Origin: Microvelia longipes
Lineage: Eukaryota; Arthropoda; Insecta; Hemiptera; Veliidae
Direction of reading: 5' to 3'
Assembly: GCA_018340805.1 (NCBI GenBank)
Contig: JACMZG010001908.1
Span: 37,678,558-37,742,557, forward strand
Length of the DNA stretch: 64,000 nucleotides
Shown here: positions 41,064 to 56,060 of the stretch, piece after piece
Position numbering within the stretch: position 1 is the stretch's first letter
How the letters are laid out: the number at the start of each line of letters is the position of its first letter
Translations under genes and position numbers: made by a program
Notes under the pieces: model-generated
Seen by the model: only the letters and a program-made list of their open reading frames with translations
Databases searched by the model: none
Told to the model about the DNA's origin: nothing

Positions 41064-43979
41064 TCACCATAGAGTACATTTCGAACTAGGATTCATAGGA
41101 GTTTGACTAGGGCAAGACCATGCGTCGGCGAATGCTTTGGAATTACTGAGAGCTCCTCTCACTCGAAACCTGTTTGGTGTATGCACGTCTTGTAGAGAAG
41201 ATATGTCGTTTTCTAGCGATGTTTTCTCGCACCAAACCTTTAAACAAGATTTAATAAATTGTTTTATCAATTAAAGAAAAAATGCCGTTGTATACAATCA
41301 TAGTTTAACATGATTATTTTGACGAGTTATTAAATAGAAATCATCAAGTCTATACGAATTCTTAAAGTTATTCCCTGACCTGTACTGATACCTATTATTA
41401 AGTATATGTCAACGACAAGAATAACTTTTTTATAATATCTGCATTAGTTAACTGGTAGTAACCTATATCTATACAAATATAGTAATAAGGATGGATTAAC
41501 AGTTTTAACATTTTAATTCATCATTCAAAGGTGCCGACAGAGGGAAGAGTGGCGTGCAGCGCGTCAAAGACTAATGTTTTTGACTATTACTAATGTATTT
41601 TTTGAGCTGGAAACAAATTAAATTTAGATGGGTACTCGACAATTTATAAATAATTTTTGGGGGGATGGGGATCCTTGATATTACGAAAAGATACAGAATT
41701 TATAACTAACCACACTGTTAATTTTATTTGGCACCTACTTCATTAGTATAATAGTATTTTTGAATAGAAACTCATTTAACTTACGTTAGCATACGCTAAG
41801 AAAAAGAGCTGCTCGTGGCTGAAGGTTTCCAAGCCTGGGAGCCTGGGTTCGGGGCCATTGCGTTCTTCATAAAGTTTATAAGCCTGCAGTGCCTCTCTCA
41901 CTCCGCCATTATCTGCTATGTTCTCTCCCAATGTTTGAGTCCCGTTAATCTTTAGACAAACATTTCCAGAAAAACCCTATTATATTAGGTTTTACATAGT
42001 GTCTTAAAATTATTCTGAATTCAGGGTATGAGATAATAAGGTATGGATATTATTTTAAAACTAACACACTCAGATTAATAAAATAAGTCTCTCCGGTGAT
42101 AATATTTATTAAAAATAAAGCATAATAAGAGTTAAACCAAATAAAGGTCATCACAATGCCAGAGAGATGTTAAGTAAATTAAACTCTTAATAATCTAAAA
42201 AATTGATAAAAAATAAAAAACATACAAGATTGACAAAAACAAAAACATATTTCACATATGTTTAGTAAATATATTTTAAAATAATCTTATTTGAACATAG
42301 GCTTAGATTAGTTCTGTCTAAAATAAATATATATTTAAATCATTTACAATTTTTGTAAAATCGGACGTAATAATAAATTAAAGTTTTCCAATATTTTGAA
42401 AAGAGCTATTTTATATAAGAGAACACATGGTTATTATTTACAGAAAACAACGTATTGGAGGCGGTCCAAATAAAATGACACATTTAGCTGAATAAATATT
42501 CTCACAGGCTTGTTATTACTCGCCGGTTGACTGTCACAAAACCTTAGTTCTTATTATTTTGGCTCCAATGATAATAAAATTGTTGTTTTCATTTTAACTT
42601 TTCTCATATATACCGTAGGTATATAGGCGAAGTATCTTGTTTGCATTTAAAACTCTAAAATTTAGGTGAAAATATTTTACCTAAATTATCCGTTTGAGGT
42701 GTTTTAAAGACCTAATGTGGCTTTATAGGCCCGCAGAATGGGCCTGTGAGGCGATGATTATTCGCAAAATGCCATGTACCAAGATAATGATAAAACAACT
42801 AATAATACAAAACCACAAAAATGTGGCCGCGAGGCGGCCATAAAAATGCCCCTGGGCATTTCAAGCGGTTCAAAGTCAAAGTTCAAAGTCTGTCTAATTC
42901 CAGTGACATCCCGGTTTCGGATTTTTTGTAAACAGAATACTTTTCCTATATACCTATGGTATAAATGAGAAAAAGTAAAAATTACAAAACCTGTTGTTTG
43001 ATCGGGCTGACATTTTAAAATCATAAAACGAGAAATGTCTACTATCTTTAGTTCTTGGACCGCCAAGCTAAGAGGCTCGATGCTGATGCGATTCGATGCG
43101 TCGGATTGTTTTTTTTTAAATAAGATTTTTTTAGTCCGAATAACTAATTATTTTAGCAGTTATTAACTTAACCTCAGTGGTGTGATTTGAGTCCCAAAAC
43201 AACTCCTCATTGCTTACCTTGTATTTAGAGTTTTTATCTACAGTGAAACTATTATACTGCTTAATGAAACATTTGGCTCTATCGTCGTATTCTTTAATCA
43301 TACTCTGACTCCACCAGCTGTGCTTTTCACCTTTTTCGTCGTAATTTTTTCCTAAAAATTATTGAGATTTAGAATAAAAAATTAAAAAGGTTAATCACGT
43401 CCATTAATTTGCTAAACAGGACATTGAACGTTTGGAGAAACTCCTATACGTTAGTAATAAAGTATTCATTTAAATCCAGGAGGAACATAAAACCAAATTC
43501 ATGTTGTCACCGGGTTTTAGAAAAATAAAGGTAATCGGACAACTTACAAGTTGAAAAGTATTGTAAAACCCAATAAAGTTTTTCTTCACTCTTCGTGACT
43601 AACCATAACGTTCATTATTCAGTGTCGTTTTTGTAGTATTTATTAGTTATAATTCTTAAACAAGTAAAAATAAGGTAAAATAAGATGGCGCAATATGTTT
43701 ATAACCTAGAAGGGTAGGTGTAGAATAGGGTAAGACGACATTTTGCTCCTTAATTAGGATAGAAACACACAATTTTTATTACTTTACTAATAACGTTACG
43801 AAAAAATAAATAATAACAATTAAAACATAGATTTTATTAACCTTCATTGTCAAAAGCATGTGTTAATTCGTGCCCAAGAATACTTCCGATCGCTCCATAA
43901 TTTAATGACCTGAAATAAAAATAAGATAGGTTAACGAATAAGGAAAATATGTGATGTAGATACTTTACTTCCTATATAT

Positions 43980-44038
<59 letters not shown>

Positions 44039-44106
44039 TATGTGGTTGTTCATAGAGGGGGTAGGAGTAGGGGGATTTAAGGTGGTTAGAAAGGAACATA
44101 TGTATG

Positions 44107-44185
<79 letters not shown>

Positions 44186-47100
44186 GGAAGTAAAGCATGA
44201 AACATCTACTAAACTGGAGTTTTTAAACTTATATTATGGCCATGAGCAGTATTTATTTTGCTTATGTTACGATTCTTAAAATATTAATTTCGTTATTACT
44301 AATTAACAATTATAAACTTCATTTTTTGGACGGATGTAATTTTAACAACTTCAATTTTAAATTTATATTACTTACTCTAATCCTAAATTGTAGAACGGAT
44401 TTTGTAAAATCCCAGCTGGGACAGCTTGAAACAAACAGGATCATAACATAACATCTGAAATAAATATCTACAGCAGTGTTACTCCTTTACACTAGGTTAG
44501 ACTCGTAAATAACTTTATGTCAGGTTATAATTAATAATAATTATCGGATTTCCACTCTTTTTAGTGTTTTATCTTGTATTATAAACACCCTTTTATATAG
44601 GTTACGATAATTTTAACTATATTATAATAGTCAAAACTAATACTAATAACTTTAATAATCGGCGTTCAAGTTACTTTTAAAATTTTTTGAATTTTATACG
44701 GTGGAGCGTCTCTAGTAATAATATCTCTAAACTCGGTTTGTTATACGGTGCTGGTGCTGCGCTCTACCCTGTTTTGATTTGCGATGTATTTATTAGTTCA
44801 TAGCCTGTCTTAATATATTATTAGTCCTGAAACATCATTTTGGGGCTCTCAGGGGCTCTGTGTAACCTCATTAAAACCTCTTCTAAAACTGAGAGGTTAT
44901 TGTTTTCGGCTTTCTGCACATGGCTTGTGTTTTGGTTTGTATTGTTAACGTTGTACTATATAAGTCACTGTAATTTTGTTCAGTGTATTTGATTATATTG
45001 ATAGTCGGTCAGGTTATTTTTTCGATGTTTCAAAATTCAACCAACAGGGCCCCTCTAGTAATATAACTCTATGGTTCGAATGCTACGATACAAGGTTTGG
45101 AAAGTTCATAAAAGATGCAACCATACAAGTAATTTAGATACTTCAGTGCTAAGTGTTTAAGCAGATATTAGTTGTAATGAACCATACTTTGTGTAGAAGT
45201 AATGCGATGTTCTTTTGTATTGATAAAGTAACCATAATTTTAAATGGAGGAATAGTTGGTTATTTATACTAGTGCTATGCGATGTGCGTGCATCGAAAGT
45301 CAACAACTGTGATAGAAGTATGTTTAGTACAAATTCGAATTAATTCTCGTCACACTTTCTTATTAAACTGCACAAAATAAAAGAAATAAAATAACAAAAA
45401 TAAATAAATAAATCATAAGTCTATTTTTAGTGTTATTAATGAAAGATTTAGTGAATTCTCATTTTAAGTTGGTCACACTGATATTTTTTAAAATCATGCT
45501 AGGACTTGTACAAAACACATCAGCCATTATTTAGCTGTGGGCTTGGACTCGAAGATATAATTTTAATAACTTATTTTGTGTGTTATAATTTATTTAACTG
45601 ATTTGTGGTATGGAAAGGTGTTGTTTACAAGGACCTCATCATCATCAGAAGTGGCGGATCTGTTTACATTAAAGTACGTATTATAACACTTTATTATTAA
45701 GTTATTTTAATAAACTCTTGTTATTTAAAATTGAAATTATAAACAATTCTAGCGCGAAGGTCTACATGCCGGGCGAATTTTCTTTAAAATGAATGGTTCG
45801 TACTCGACAATTCCTTTTCTTGCTTAAGTTTCCGGTGCATCTTTTATAATCTGAGCCATAGCGTCACATTTTTATTATTATTTTTTAAGATTGAAAGAAA
45901 ATACGTATATTTATTCTAGTGATGATACAAAACTATATAGTCATTCAAAATTGGCACTGCTCTGTTTAACTTGCACTTATTTAAAGCTCTCTTAAGCGTC
46001 TTAAGAAGTTGTGACGCTACTGCTCCGGTTATAAAGCATACCGGAAACTTAAGCGAGGAATGAAATGTTGAGTAAGAAGGCATGCATTTCAAAGAAAATT
46101 CGCCCGGGTTGTGGACCTCCGCACTAGAATTATTTTGTAGACACTAATTTATACAGAGTATAATTATATAATAGTACACAATTATACTAATAATTGTATA
46201 TTTCAAATACATCACCCTAATTACTCAGCTTCGTACGGAGCTTTAGCGATCAAATTGATATCTATCCCCTCTAAATTTACCACGGTGAGTTTAAAAACCT
46301 AATTAATTGTTTGGTAATCGCCTGGCATTAATATTTTGGTATTCTGATTACGAAAATATTTTTTCTACGGTAAATTTAAAAAGTTAAATCGGAGCATACC
46401 ATTATATAGATCATTTCTGAAACAGCATCATATCTTGGACAATTTAATACCAAAATTTCATGAAAAGAGTAATGATAAAATAATTAATTATAAATACAAT
46501 GTAAAATAAATAAAAAATCGGATACGGGGTACCTCGAAACTTTTCCTCATCACATCAGATTCGCTAGGTTCATCCTTACAACCATAGAGATATTACTACT
46601 AGAGGGGCCTAATAGGTTAAATTTTAAAATATCGATAACGTAACTTGACCACCTTATAAAAGCTGATTATAAAATAATCAGTACAACATTGCAATAACTT
46701 ATACAGTAGTAGTAGTAGTAGTAGTGTGGGGAGGCATACCCACGGCCAGGCACATAGGCCACGTTGTTGGGCCCTTCTTGCCAGCCCCGATTCCTTAGCC
46801 TACACCACCTCTACCAAGAATCTCCTGGAAAGGTTGATATATTGTAGGATTTCTCTCCAACTAAGAGAAGAAAGCTCCTCTTCATACAAGAGGCCTACGC
46901 CAAATATGCGGGTACGAAGAGTAGTATAGGCCTCACACTCTGCAAGCAGGTGAAAGGCTGTCTCCTCATAATGCCCACACATGGGGCAGTTAGCCTCTGA
47001 GATTATGCTTAAAGTATTAAAATGTTTATTTAATCTACAGTGACCGGTCAGAACCCTAACTAGGTTCCTAAGGCAAGGCTTGCTGAGGTTAATTAGAAAA

Positions 47101-50100
47101 TTTGTATTTTTTACAATTTGCCCAGTAATGAACATTTTTGCTTGTCTCAACCGGCAAAGGCATGCCAGTTAAGTTTTAGGGTGTTCATTATCCAGCTATC
47201 CAAGAATGTTTTAGCATGTGTTGCTGAGAGGGGAAGGACAAGTTCTGGTCCAATGAATGAAGTTTCTGCTCCCAGTCTAGCAAGTTTATCTGCTTCCTCA
47301 TTACCCACGACACCCGTATGGCCTGGTACCCACTTAAGTTCAACAGTTTTACTCTCTGCCCAATAACTTATACATTAGAACATTAAAATACTACTAAAAA
47401 CATAAAAAATGTACGAGACGCCGAAATAAATTTATTTATTGTAACCTAAACTTATTCTTGAAGGAGGTTTTAATGAGGTTACACAGAGCCCCTAAGAGCC
47501 CCAAAAAGATGTTTCAGACCTTCAGACCTCTCAATGTAATGACATAGGCTATGCCCCCTCTAGTATATATATCTCTATGCTCACAACTTCCCGCTCGCCC
47601 TTATAATATAAAAATTCTGGCTCCGTGGTTTACTGATTACCTTAAAAGTTTAATTAGTAATAATTTTTAATAGTTTTAATAATTATTACACTAAAATTCC
47701 CTTGAATATGTAGTTATAATAAATTTTAAACTAAGTATACATATTTTGCTTACCTATTGCGTTTTGAGATCTTCCATAGAATGCATTAACATCAAGCGGA
47801 TCACTCATCCAACTAAACAAATCACACGAATAAACAACTTATAATAAGATATTATTATATTACATGAACATTTATTATGACTAAGTGCTGGCAAAACTTC
47901 AATAAACAAATAAAACAATTGTTTGATTTCTAGCTAGGAGAAATCAAATTATTTCCCTAACATATGAAAATAATATATATTCCCTACTATATATATTCCC
48001 TACTTAGGGAATAAGTAGGGCTTGAGCACTATGTACATAGTGCGCCACTTATTATTTCCTATTAGGAAAATAATAAGTACATAAAAATACAATAAAATGC
48101 TTGCCAGACCTAAAAAAACGTGACTCATTTAGCACTATGCTTTCAAAGATTTTTTTTGCTTCAAAGAACATAGTCTTTAGGCAGAGTAGAGGCATTTATA
48201 CGATTGCGCTCCAAAAAAAATATAGTGGAGGCCTAAAAAGGCCTTTACTCTGGATAAGCAGACTCTGTTTTTTCTTCATCATTTAAGGTATTTAAAAAAA
48301 ATGGTTTGGACTGTATTACCTTTTGCTATCATTTGTTTCGTATTTAGAGTCTCCAACTCTTTTCAGTATGTTTTCAACTTCGGTTGATTTAATATTTATT
48401 AGAGACCAAAGGAATTCATCCTTTATAATGTTAACCTGAAATTTAAAATTTAGTTATTTAATACATAGAATAGTCGAGTCAAAATGATCGTTTATTAACA
48501 AAGAATTGGGTGCTTATCACAAGAGTGATAAGCACAAAATTTCTTATTTATACGAACTATGGAATGCGAATACCGTTACGTTAAAATTGTTATATTTGTA
48601 AGTAATAGAAGTTATGGCTATTAAATAGTCTAGAAAACTGATCTTTAGAACATTAAATTCGATAAAGCATTAATTAATTAGTATTGGTTAGGGCATATTT
48701 GCATGGAGTAAAAGTATTAATTGTTCGTTCTTATTTTTTATTGTCGTTTAATCCATTTTGGAGGTTTCATTTAAGTCCATAAAAATCATCTAAAAACAAG
48801 CTGCATATCATGGAAAAAAGTTTCCCAACTTATAGGTTTAAAATTATAGAAAGTCAAAATCAGATCTTCGTCTAGTATGGATGTGAATTTTTAAGCCAAG
48901 TGTCATTAAACATTGGATCAACTGTTTAAGCTGTTGCGTGTTAACAAAAAATGTGCACATCCATTCACTCATACATACATATAGACACAAATCTTTTCGA
49001 TTTTGTGATCTGTTTGTGCTGAAATGTCGACATTTAATGACTAAAGTGTGTGTTAGGTTTTTTGGTAGAGCAATGCTTCCCAAACCTTTTTGGAGGCAGG
49101 GAATTAATTAATTTAAACAAAAAATACTGTTTACATTTATATACTGAGAGTCAAGTTGATCAGGATGAAGTAAATACTCTGGGTAGCCAATAAAACTTTT
49201 AATTGTCGACGCTTTCTTCTTGGCCAATATTTTAGTCCTTTCGTCCATCCATGGGGAAGAACTTACAAGTCCGTTAAAAGAGCTTATAATATCTTTTAGC
49301 ATTCGATCTACCTGAATAACAATTATTTCATGGTACAGTTACAATCAGTCAAAAATAGTAAATCAGTAAATAGTTAAAATCAGAGTCAAAAATAGTAATT
49401 TTATATAACTTTATTAGTTGAGAGCTCGAGTGTTGCCCCCCTGCTGATGATGACGTTATGCCGAAACCGGTCCAGGGAAATTTATATCCAACAGCAAGTA
49501 TCGACGGTAGCTGTTTCTTCGATTGCTTCTTCAACGTGCGGTAAATACAACCTTTTTAATTTCAAAATTAAATATCCATATTTTTTTTCTGCTTATAAAA
49601 TTCACGCATTTCAACGATATGACATAGTGACAAAAACAGTTTAAAGCGTGAAAGTTAAAGCTCGTCAAAGTTTATAATATTTTCAAAATGACAAACATAG
49701 CAAAATTAAATTTAGGGAGGTTCATTTGCATCTCATTTCAACTCCATTTTCAATTCTTCACGATTTCTAAAATTTTCCCAGACAGTCTTATCAGATTTAG
49801 AAAACCAACAAAGGGGGCACCAAACTTAAAAAAACATAATTTACCTCCCCTCTACTATTTTTACCGATAAAGTGGGTTTATAACGTCATAAACTGTCCTG
49901 GAGAGTTATAATTATAATTTTTTGGTGGACTACTAAAAAAAATAATTTAGTGTAGTTCCACCAGCGCTCCTGTTAGCTGGCGTCGGAACTAACCTTGTTT
50001 TTGTCCAAAATGACAAATCCCATCTTTCTTAATATATTTAGTCTTTGATCATTTTATTTGAAAAAGGAGTTCAAATGAAAAAGTGACTTCAGTTAGTTAA

Positions 50101-53100
50101 GAATCCCAAAAATTAATTAAATTAAATCACATTGAGAAATTATTAAAGGTAAATAAATCGACAGAAATAAGAAAAAATGAAGAAACCCCTGTACAAAATA
50201 TAACGTTGTTCATGCACTTCTTATTAATTTCTTATCAGTGGCTCTGGCGCTGCCACGGAGTTTTAAATCGTAAATATAAGTGGATTGAAATTTACCTTCT
50301 TGGAAGTCACTTGAATTTTTTCATCCTTGGCAAACTTGGAACTAATAGCCATATTCATGAATATTTTAACGTATTTTACGCATTTATTTAACCTGAAACG
50401 GAGATATTAAACAGAATAATTATGATGTATTCGGAAGAAACAATTCCTTTTTCAGTGCTTTTTATCGTGTGTCTTGACCCTTATTTCCTGTCAAGGTAGA
50501 CCATCAATTCTGTTTTAGTTGGTCGTTAAGGGATTATGAATCTCATTCGTTTTTTTATGTCCAGAATCTTGCTTTACATAAAAAAATCTTATCTTACTTA
50601 TATTTAACGCCCTTAGTCCTCAATTGAATTGGTACATCAGCTATTCATGTGCTTTATAATAGTCACTTATGTAAACAAAATTTTAAAGTGCTGCTCAACA
50701 GTTTCCAAGGGTAAATTAAACACATGAATGAACTTGTTACCTTGGTGTTCTGGTTCTTGTATACAGAGCTTCATTGTACTCTTCCTTCAACATCCTCATT
50801 TGTGACGTAGTGTGCGGGGCCAGTGCAGCTACGATTGCCCACCAAATATACCTCTCTGCAGAACAAAAGTCTCATCAAAACATTTTAGATTCAATCAGCT
50901 GATTATTATATTATTGTAACTTGGTATAATTATACCAAATTTGTTTCGACTGTGAGCACTTAGTCTTTGGTTATGTAATTTATAAATGTATTCATATTTT
51001 ATATATAGTCATATACATATCTTGCGCGATAAGGTCCACCAGCTGGTTTTACGTTCCGTTTCTTAATAAGTTTTTGGTTGATACAAGTTTGAGCACTGAC
51101 ATTTCTACTTCTTTGTAAACTTTTCCGGGTATTTTAAAGGAACTAGAATGTTTGTTTCTCAGCCTATACCAAACTTTGCTCATTATTCCATCATAAGTCT
51201 AAACAAGATTTGATACACGCCTCGGATCTATTTATTGGGTTTGTAGGTGCAATTAGGCTCTTTAATAAGGGATGAAGTGCTAAGTCGATTTTTCGTATAA
51301 CAAAGTTAAGGTTATACGAAAAATCGACTTAGCGCTTCATCCCTTATGCCTTATTGTACCTACGAAACCCAATAAATACTAACCACAATACAGGTAACTA
51401 TTTAGAAAATTGTATTTTATAATTTTGTATTCTACTGTATAAAACTGTATATTTACTTAAAAATTAGGTATTTTGAATTTTATAGGTTTCTCTCCTTTCA
51501 TAAATCTGCTTTATTTTGAAAACGCATAATTTCTAAAAAAACAGTATAAGTGATATTGCGGTATTTCTCGTTTCGGCTAATATGTTAATTATTTTTATTA
51601 ATTTATTTTCTATGTTTTGTTTGTATTTAAACCTCTTACAAACAAGATCTTTGTGTTAAATTTTAATGAAATTTACTACACTGTTTTTATTTTTCAGATG
51701 CAAAAGAAACTAATCCAACAAGTAAGTAACCTAACATAACCTTTTAAAACAAAACAACATTATCCGTAACGTCACATTTTTTTTATTATTTTCTGTCTCT
51801 TGTTGCTGCTAATGCTATAATACGACACACGGCTAAAATCAATTGACAGCCCGCCAAAATCTCAATGCTTTCAACCCTCTTTTTTAATAAAAAAATCCCT
51901 TCTTTTATGTAACAAAAAAAATTCCATACTCTGGCAACACTGATAGTCAGGTTATGTTTTGACTTTTATTATTTGTTTTTATTATTTGATATCGTATTTT
52001 TTTATTTTTAAAAATTATTTATTTACTTTTTAAGAAGGAATATTGTTGTATCTTATAAAAATCCAACTAAGTGTTGCTTTACGTTTGTTCGGGAAGTATG
52101 AATTAAGTGGAGTTAAAGTCGTTAATTACGTAATGCAATGGATCATAATAGTTCTTTGATAAAAGTTTGACTATTTAAATAAACTATAATTACTTTTTTC
52201 CAAAACAAACTGCTTTTTTGGGTCAAGTTTGTATAATTGAATGCGTATTGTTTCATATTATAAAAATATGACACAATATGCATTTAAGACTTAAAAAAGT
52301 CAAGACTGTCATCTGCTGAAAGACATGGCATTTTCAAAAAAAATGCTGTCTTATAGCTGACAGAGCACAGAACCTGCGCTGTACTCAAATAGCAAGAAAT
52401 GCTTGAAGAATACGTCAATGTCCAAGCGTCAAATATAGGCACTCAGATCATATTACAACTTCGCAATAATTGGATGAATTGAACAGATTGGAATGAAACG
52501 AAACGAAATCAAACAGATCAATGAGCAAAATAAAAGCGACGCGAGGTTTCAAATATTTACAACCAGTGTTGCCTTTTTATGATTTTATTTACGAAAAAGG
52601 TATTTTTTATACCGAGGTTGGCATAAGGTGGAGGGGGAAAGAGCGGGGTCGGTCTGAACTAATAGAATTCTTTCCCTCACAGATTTTTGGCGCGCTGTCA
52701 ATTGATTTTAGCCGTGTGTCGTACTATAGTTTTATTTACTGTCACCTTTAAATTAGTCAAACTTAATATTTATAATAAAAAATTCAAACTAGCGTCAAAT
52801 TAACTTTTTGTTGGCGTGAACACTGTTTAAAAGCATAAAGTTTTATAAAATGAACAAATTAAAAAACCATACCCGTTCCTTTTGACTATCAATATTTTTT
52901 TTAACTTTATTAAAGTAATAATTATCTATTTTACTTCATTAATGTTCGTCAAAATAACTGAACTTTGTTAGTCTTTTAACTTTAGCCTCAATCTTTTTAG
53001 TATGTACATACAACCTTAATCTTAAAATGTAATTTTATATAAATAGGACACGATTGTTGACAATGTATGGATTTACAAGTTCATAAAACTTATGAATTAA

Positions 53101-55979
53101 AAGTTAAAGGGTGCTAATTGTTCTTTACTATTAACTAAGTGTGAAAAGTCTTTCATGGAATTCTAAACAAAGACAATGGGTTTGTTCAATTTTGGTAGGA
53201 TGCCAAATTAACCAGAAATAAATTAATATTCTATTAACAGTAACTTGATGTCAAATATAATTTGTAATATTTTGTATATTATAAGATGGTTTTTTTCTTA
53301 ATTTCCAGTTTATTGAAGACTGGAGAAATAGGTTTTAATAATAGAAATAAGAAAATACCTCAAAAAATAAAATAAAAATAACAAACGCCTTGGAAAGAAA
53401 ACCCACCCACGTACCCCCATAGTTGTATGAACCCGCATCACCCCTGTCCTGGCACTGCTTCAACAAATTAAAAAAAGGTAAAAACTATTTCTACAATGCC
53501 TACTAAAAATTTATTATATAATAGAAAAAATAAATTAAAAATAAACAATTTGAAGAATTTTCAAAACAAATAAAAATAAAATTAAATGGTAGATACATTA
53601 TTTTTCAAAATTTTTGAACAATGATTAAAATACTATAGTTGTAAAATAAAATACAATAGGAATAATTGTTTATTTATCATTTATCGTACAGTATTAGTAC
53701 CATGAAACCATTATTTTAGCATCATAGTAGTCATTAGGTATTTCAGTAATCCTATATAGTAAATTTTATTGGAAGTAAGAATAAATTTTTTTAGGATTCA
53801 AAGTTAGGATAGTAGCTGTAAAAATGTATTTTAAATAAATATAACAATAGTGGTGTGTGTGTGTGAATGAAGGAGGACAACATTTTGATCGGAATAAATA
53901 AGACACATTTTATAAATTGGTTCAAATTTTAAACCTGGAGGTTAAAAGTTGTAAGTTGATAAAAGTTAAAAGAAGTCGTGGATGAGAGCGAACTTAAACT
54001 TTTGTAAAATCAATCGACTCATAAGTATGCAAGTATCTAGTTTTAAAGAAGAATTAAATCAACTTCAAAAAAACCCTAACGAAATATGAGCACCATATAT
54101 TCTAAAAATTTGCTTTAAGAATACGCCATAAAACCATAAACTTAATTGGCAGATTTGGCAGTTTTAGTTTTAAATTTGGGAGCTTGTTTTGTTAAAATAT
54201 CAACTTAATCTATAGTTTGTCTGATCAATCTTACCTAGAATAACAGGGTTGACAGTATGCAATCTTTGTCCGAGTGATTGAAAGTATCCTGGGGAAACGA
54301 CTTCAACTCTGTCACTCGAACTGATTGTTTTGTTTAACCCTGACATTAATATTCGCAAGTACTCTGTCCAATCGAACTGGAACCAAAACAATAATGACCC
54401 AATAAGTTAAAAAAGGAAATAAATAAAGCAGAGAAAATAATAAATTGATTGTGAAATTATGATTATTTACTTTTACGTTTGGCGTTCCAGTAGTATTAGT
54501 TTGCATCAGTTCTTGCAATTCTTTAAAAGTCATGATGGTATCAGGTTCCCCAATGTTTTTCTGCATATCCTGCAAAATCATGTAAATATATACAACCCTA
54601 ACGCAAGTAATACATTGCAGAGAAGATGCATGTGCACACATACTAATAATCACTTTTCCTTATTCATACCTTAAGTATATAGGAAAAGTATTGTGTTTTC
54701 CAAAAAAATCCGGGATTTCATCTGAATTAATCGTTTTAGGTGTTTTAGGACCTTTTGAGTAGTTTATCTGTGTGTGTGTGTCTGTGTGTGTGTGTGTATG
54801 TTATGAACCTTCGTAGTGTATGCTAGTGAGGTGAAATATGGTATAGAAAAATCAATTTTTAGGTCTAGTTGCGCTATTCAGAATATTTTTTTATGACGTC
54901 ATTAACCCGCAATAAAGATTCAGCCAACATTTCAAAAATTCATTAAACCCGGAACAATTTGTCGATTGGTTTGATTTGGCACGCAGGTAGGCATATATAA
55001 GACTAACAAATCTTGTGCCAAGTTTCATTAAATCTTGGCTCTTAGTTTAATTTTTATCAAATGACTTGTATACGTTCTTTTAAATTGCCAGTAATCGGAA
55101 AAATATCCGAGCTGAAATTCGATACGAGTGTATTTCTTTACGTTATAAATAAGTATACTAAGTTTCGTTTCTATACAGCAAATGTATCTATGGTTTTGTT
55201 GGATGTTGAGCAGCATCAAGCGTTGTCAGAACCTGGATGGGTGATCGCTAGGAATAAAACTAATTTAATTACAAGCGAAGAGAGTCCGAAGACGTGTTGC
55301 AGAATAAATTTGGTGAATTGTATATTCTATGGACGAGCGGAACGAGCCTGAAGTAGTTAGGATGAGCGTAGCGAATCTGAAGTAGCAAGGAAACGTTACG
55401 AGATAACCCGTACCCGGTTCTTTAATACTATTTCATTTTAGATAATTTTTAAAATACTTACATTGGCTGTCTGAGATTCAAATAAAAGAATTTTTAAAGC
55501 TATTGGAGCTAAATCTGATACATTTGCTGTACGATCAAGTTCTGATATAACACCAGTCATGTATGCCATGGTTATCTGTACAAACTGCTGCGTCGAAACT
55601 GCTGATGACAACTTTTTCTCAGTACCTAGCTCTGGCAAAGAACTTCGTCCTAAACTTGGAGCTACCTAAAATAAATAGATAATAATATATTTCTTATTAG
55701 GCTTTTGCGATGATGTTATTAGTGCTATTAGCAAAGGATACATTTATATTATTCTGTATAGCGTATATATGGGTACTAATGTACCTAAAATATTTGTAAT
55801 AGGTTGATTTTTGCTTTTTAGCGAATTTTCATAATGAAAATGACGCTTATGAGGTTGTTCGGATGACGGAAGTTGAGGGTGGGAGTGAGTGGAATCGGTT
55901 CCTATTGGCTTCCTGATAACAAAAATATATGTCCCAAAAAAGTTTATATATATATATATATATATTATATATATTATAT

Positions 55980-56060
<81 letters not shown>

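Noticed and set aside
42758..43066. Minus-strand 102-codon frame
   Set aside because: Runs through the DR-1 end and hairpin cassette; no coding support.
45645..45680. CATCATCATCAG beside GGCGGATCTG as another Penelope/hammerhead copy
   Set aside because: The complementary strand has CTGATGA but no GAAA core; too degraded to support.
48101..48286. Plus-strand frame of 61 codons in a Nep intron
   Set aside because: No family resemblance, intronic, low complexity; typical chance frame.
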